The notes under the pieces are model-generated. The model was not told the origin of the DNA and searched no databases. It was given only the letters and a program-made list of their open reading frames with translations. Shown here piece by piece: positions 63,217 through 64,000 of a stretch of 64,000 nt of DNA (its first letter is position 1; each line of letters opens with the position of its first letter). Source of the DNA: CAYJAZ01 sp964371865 (lineage in GTDB: Bacteria > Desulfobacterota > Desulfovibrionia > Desulfovibrionales > Desulfovibrionaceae); the NCBI GenBank assembly GCA_964371865.1, contig CAYJOR010000007.1:10922-74921 (forward strand). The letters run 5' to 3'. Made by a program: the position numbers and the translations under genes.

Positions 63217-63913
63217 ATTAGACCCAAGAACCCTATTTTATACAACTGTTTTGTATGTTATAGCCTTAGTATTTATGGATAAATATTTTGATGTTATCTT
63301 TATTCTTCCCTTTATAACTTTACAAGCTTATCTTTTTTCTCTTGATTTTTCGTGGCTGAAAAAATTGTTTAGATTTTCTATTATGCTTTTTATATCAATA
63401 ATTTTGATTAATTACTTTCTCATGAATAGAGATATAAATTATATTGCAGTAAGTGTTTTTAGAGTTATGGGAATAATTTTTCTTGCGGCTGCTCTTGTTT
63501 CTTCCTTGAATATTAGGGACTTAGGTTTTGTTATGGAGAGTTTGTTTTCTCCATTAAAGCTATTTAAACTACCTGTTGAGTCTATTGGAATTATAACGAG
63601 CTTAGCTTTTAAATTTATTCCCTTACTAAAAGAAGAAACGGATAGAATTATGCTTGCTCAAAAAGCACGAGGTATAGATTTTGATTTGATGACTTTTAAA
63701 GAAAGATTAAAAAATATCCCAAGTCTTTGTTTTCCTGTAATTATTTCAGGAGTGCAGAACGCTTTATCGCTCGCTATTGCGATGGAGGTAAGAGGTTTTG
63801 GAAATGGTATAAAAAGAACACGATTAAAGACTCATTCCTTTGCTAAAACTGATTATTATTACTTAGCTTTTTCATTGAGTGTGACTCTTGTATGGATTTA
63901 TATAAAGCAGTAG
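63197..63913 (+). CDS. ECF transporter transmembrane (T) component
   Basis: Up to 238 aa. The start is ambiguous: GTG 63197, ATG 63200, or TTG 63206, the last being best spaced from the GGGAG site. It begins SKLDPRTLFYTTVLYVIAL, as EcfT proteins do, has four to five membrane segments, and carries the coupling motif QKARGID (A-R-G) plus a second element AMEVRGFG. It links the two ATPases to the S component. It overlaps the second ATPase gene, completing an S-TudS-A-A-T operon. The 87 bp after it show only a weak MITE-end-like stretch (TTAATTTAGAAAGGGTAACA). Confidence 0.88.
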   Translation: MMTLLSKLDPRTLFYTTVLYVIALVFMDKYFDVIFILPFITLQAYLFSLDFSWLKKLFRFSIMLFISIILINYFLMNRDINYIAVSVFRVMGIIFLAAALVSSLNIRDLGFVMESLFSPLKLFKLPVESIGIITSLAFKFIPLLKEETDRIMLAQKARGIDFDLMTFKERLKNIPSLCFPVIISGVQNALSLAIAMEVRGFGNGIKRTRLKTHSFAKTDYYYLAFSLSVTLVWIYIKQ

Positions 63914-64000
63914 TTTGAGAGGGAAAATCTTAATTTAGAAAGGGTAACACTCCTTGGAAAAATTAACAAGCATTTTGACGACACTATTTAGGAAATAATT

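Noticed and set aside
63927..63960. A fourth MITE right end after the ECF operon
   Set aside because: Only about 13 bases (CTTAATTTAGAAA) match and no inverted partner is visible before the window ends.
1..64000. CRISPR arrays, rRNA and tRNA genes, phage genes
   Set aside because: No regularly spaced direct repeats, cloverleaf or rRNA-like sequence, integrase or phage structural gene was found on either strand by reading.

Overview
This window comes from an AT-rich (roughly one-third G+C by eye) Gram-negative bacterium. The evidence for a diderm is a Wza/KpsD-type outer-membrane capsule exporter, a TonB-dependent receptor with ExbB/ExbD/TonB, and lipoprotein and Tat signal peptides. Aspartate ammonia-lyase, several radical-SAM enzymes and a TudS/ECF pair of a type known from anaerobes suggest a host-associated anaerobe. 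The species cannot be named from the sequence; a low-GC Desulfovibrionaceae-like organism is one possibility. No rRNA, tRNA or CRISPR array was seen.

Region 1 (1-25.8 kb, all minus strand) is a capsule or surface-polysaccharide locus. Transcription runs right to left: a 2546-aa polyketide/fatty-acid synthase, an alpha-oxoamine synthase, the export set kpsD-kpsM-kpsT-kpsE, wecC, a small membrane protein, then large multi-domain glycosyltransferases and a sulfotransferase-like protein. The synthase plus oxoamine synthase next to capsule export resembles RkpA/RkpG of rhizobial K-antigen loci and suggests a dedicated lipid for the polysaccharide. Four proteins here share a roughly 110-residue C-terminal module that I do not recognise.

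Region 2 (26-32 kb) holds galE, a Tat-exported PHP-domain metallohydrolase (CehA/McbA type), a decayed coding relic and aspA. Region 3 (32.2-42.6 kb, plus strand) is a tightly packed sugar-modification cassette: NeuB-like synthase, KdsC-like phosphatase, ThDP enzyme, GT61 transferase, FkbM methyltransferase, three radical-SAM proteins and a C-methyltransferase-like protein. It ends in a decayed rfbF-like (glucose-1-phosphate cytidylyltransferase) pseudogene and a strong terminator.

Region 4 (42.7-59.8 kb) is an iron-chelate uptake island: a LysR regulator, TonB-dependent receptor, two binding proteins, two permeases, an ATPase, an ExbB with a very long N-terminal extension, ExbD and TonB. It is bracketed by two exported ankyrin-repeat proteins that share a C-terminal domain. 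Region 5 (60-64 kb) is an ECF transporter operon (S component, TudS-related desulfidase, two ATPases, T component) preceded by a small hydrophobic ORF with its own promoter.

A family of short TA-flanked inverted-repeat elements (MITE-like, about 100-153 bp) is scattered through the window. In two cases the element's terminal TA overlaps the TAG stop codon of the adjacent gene.
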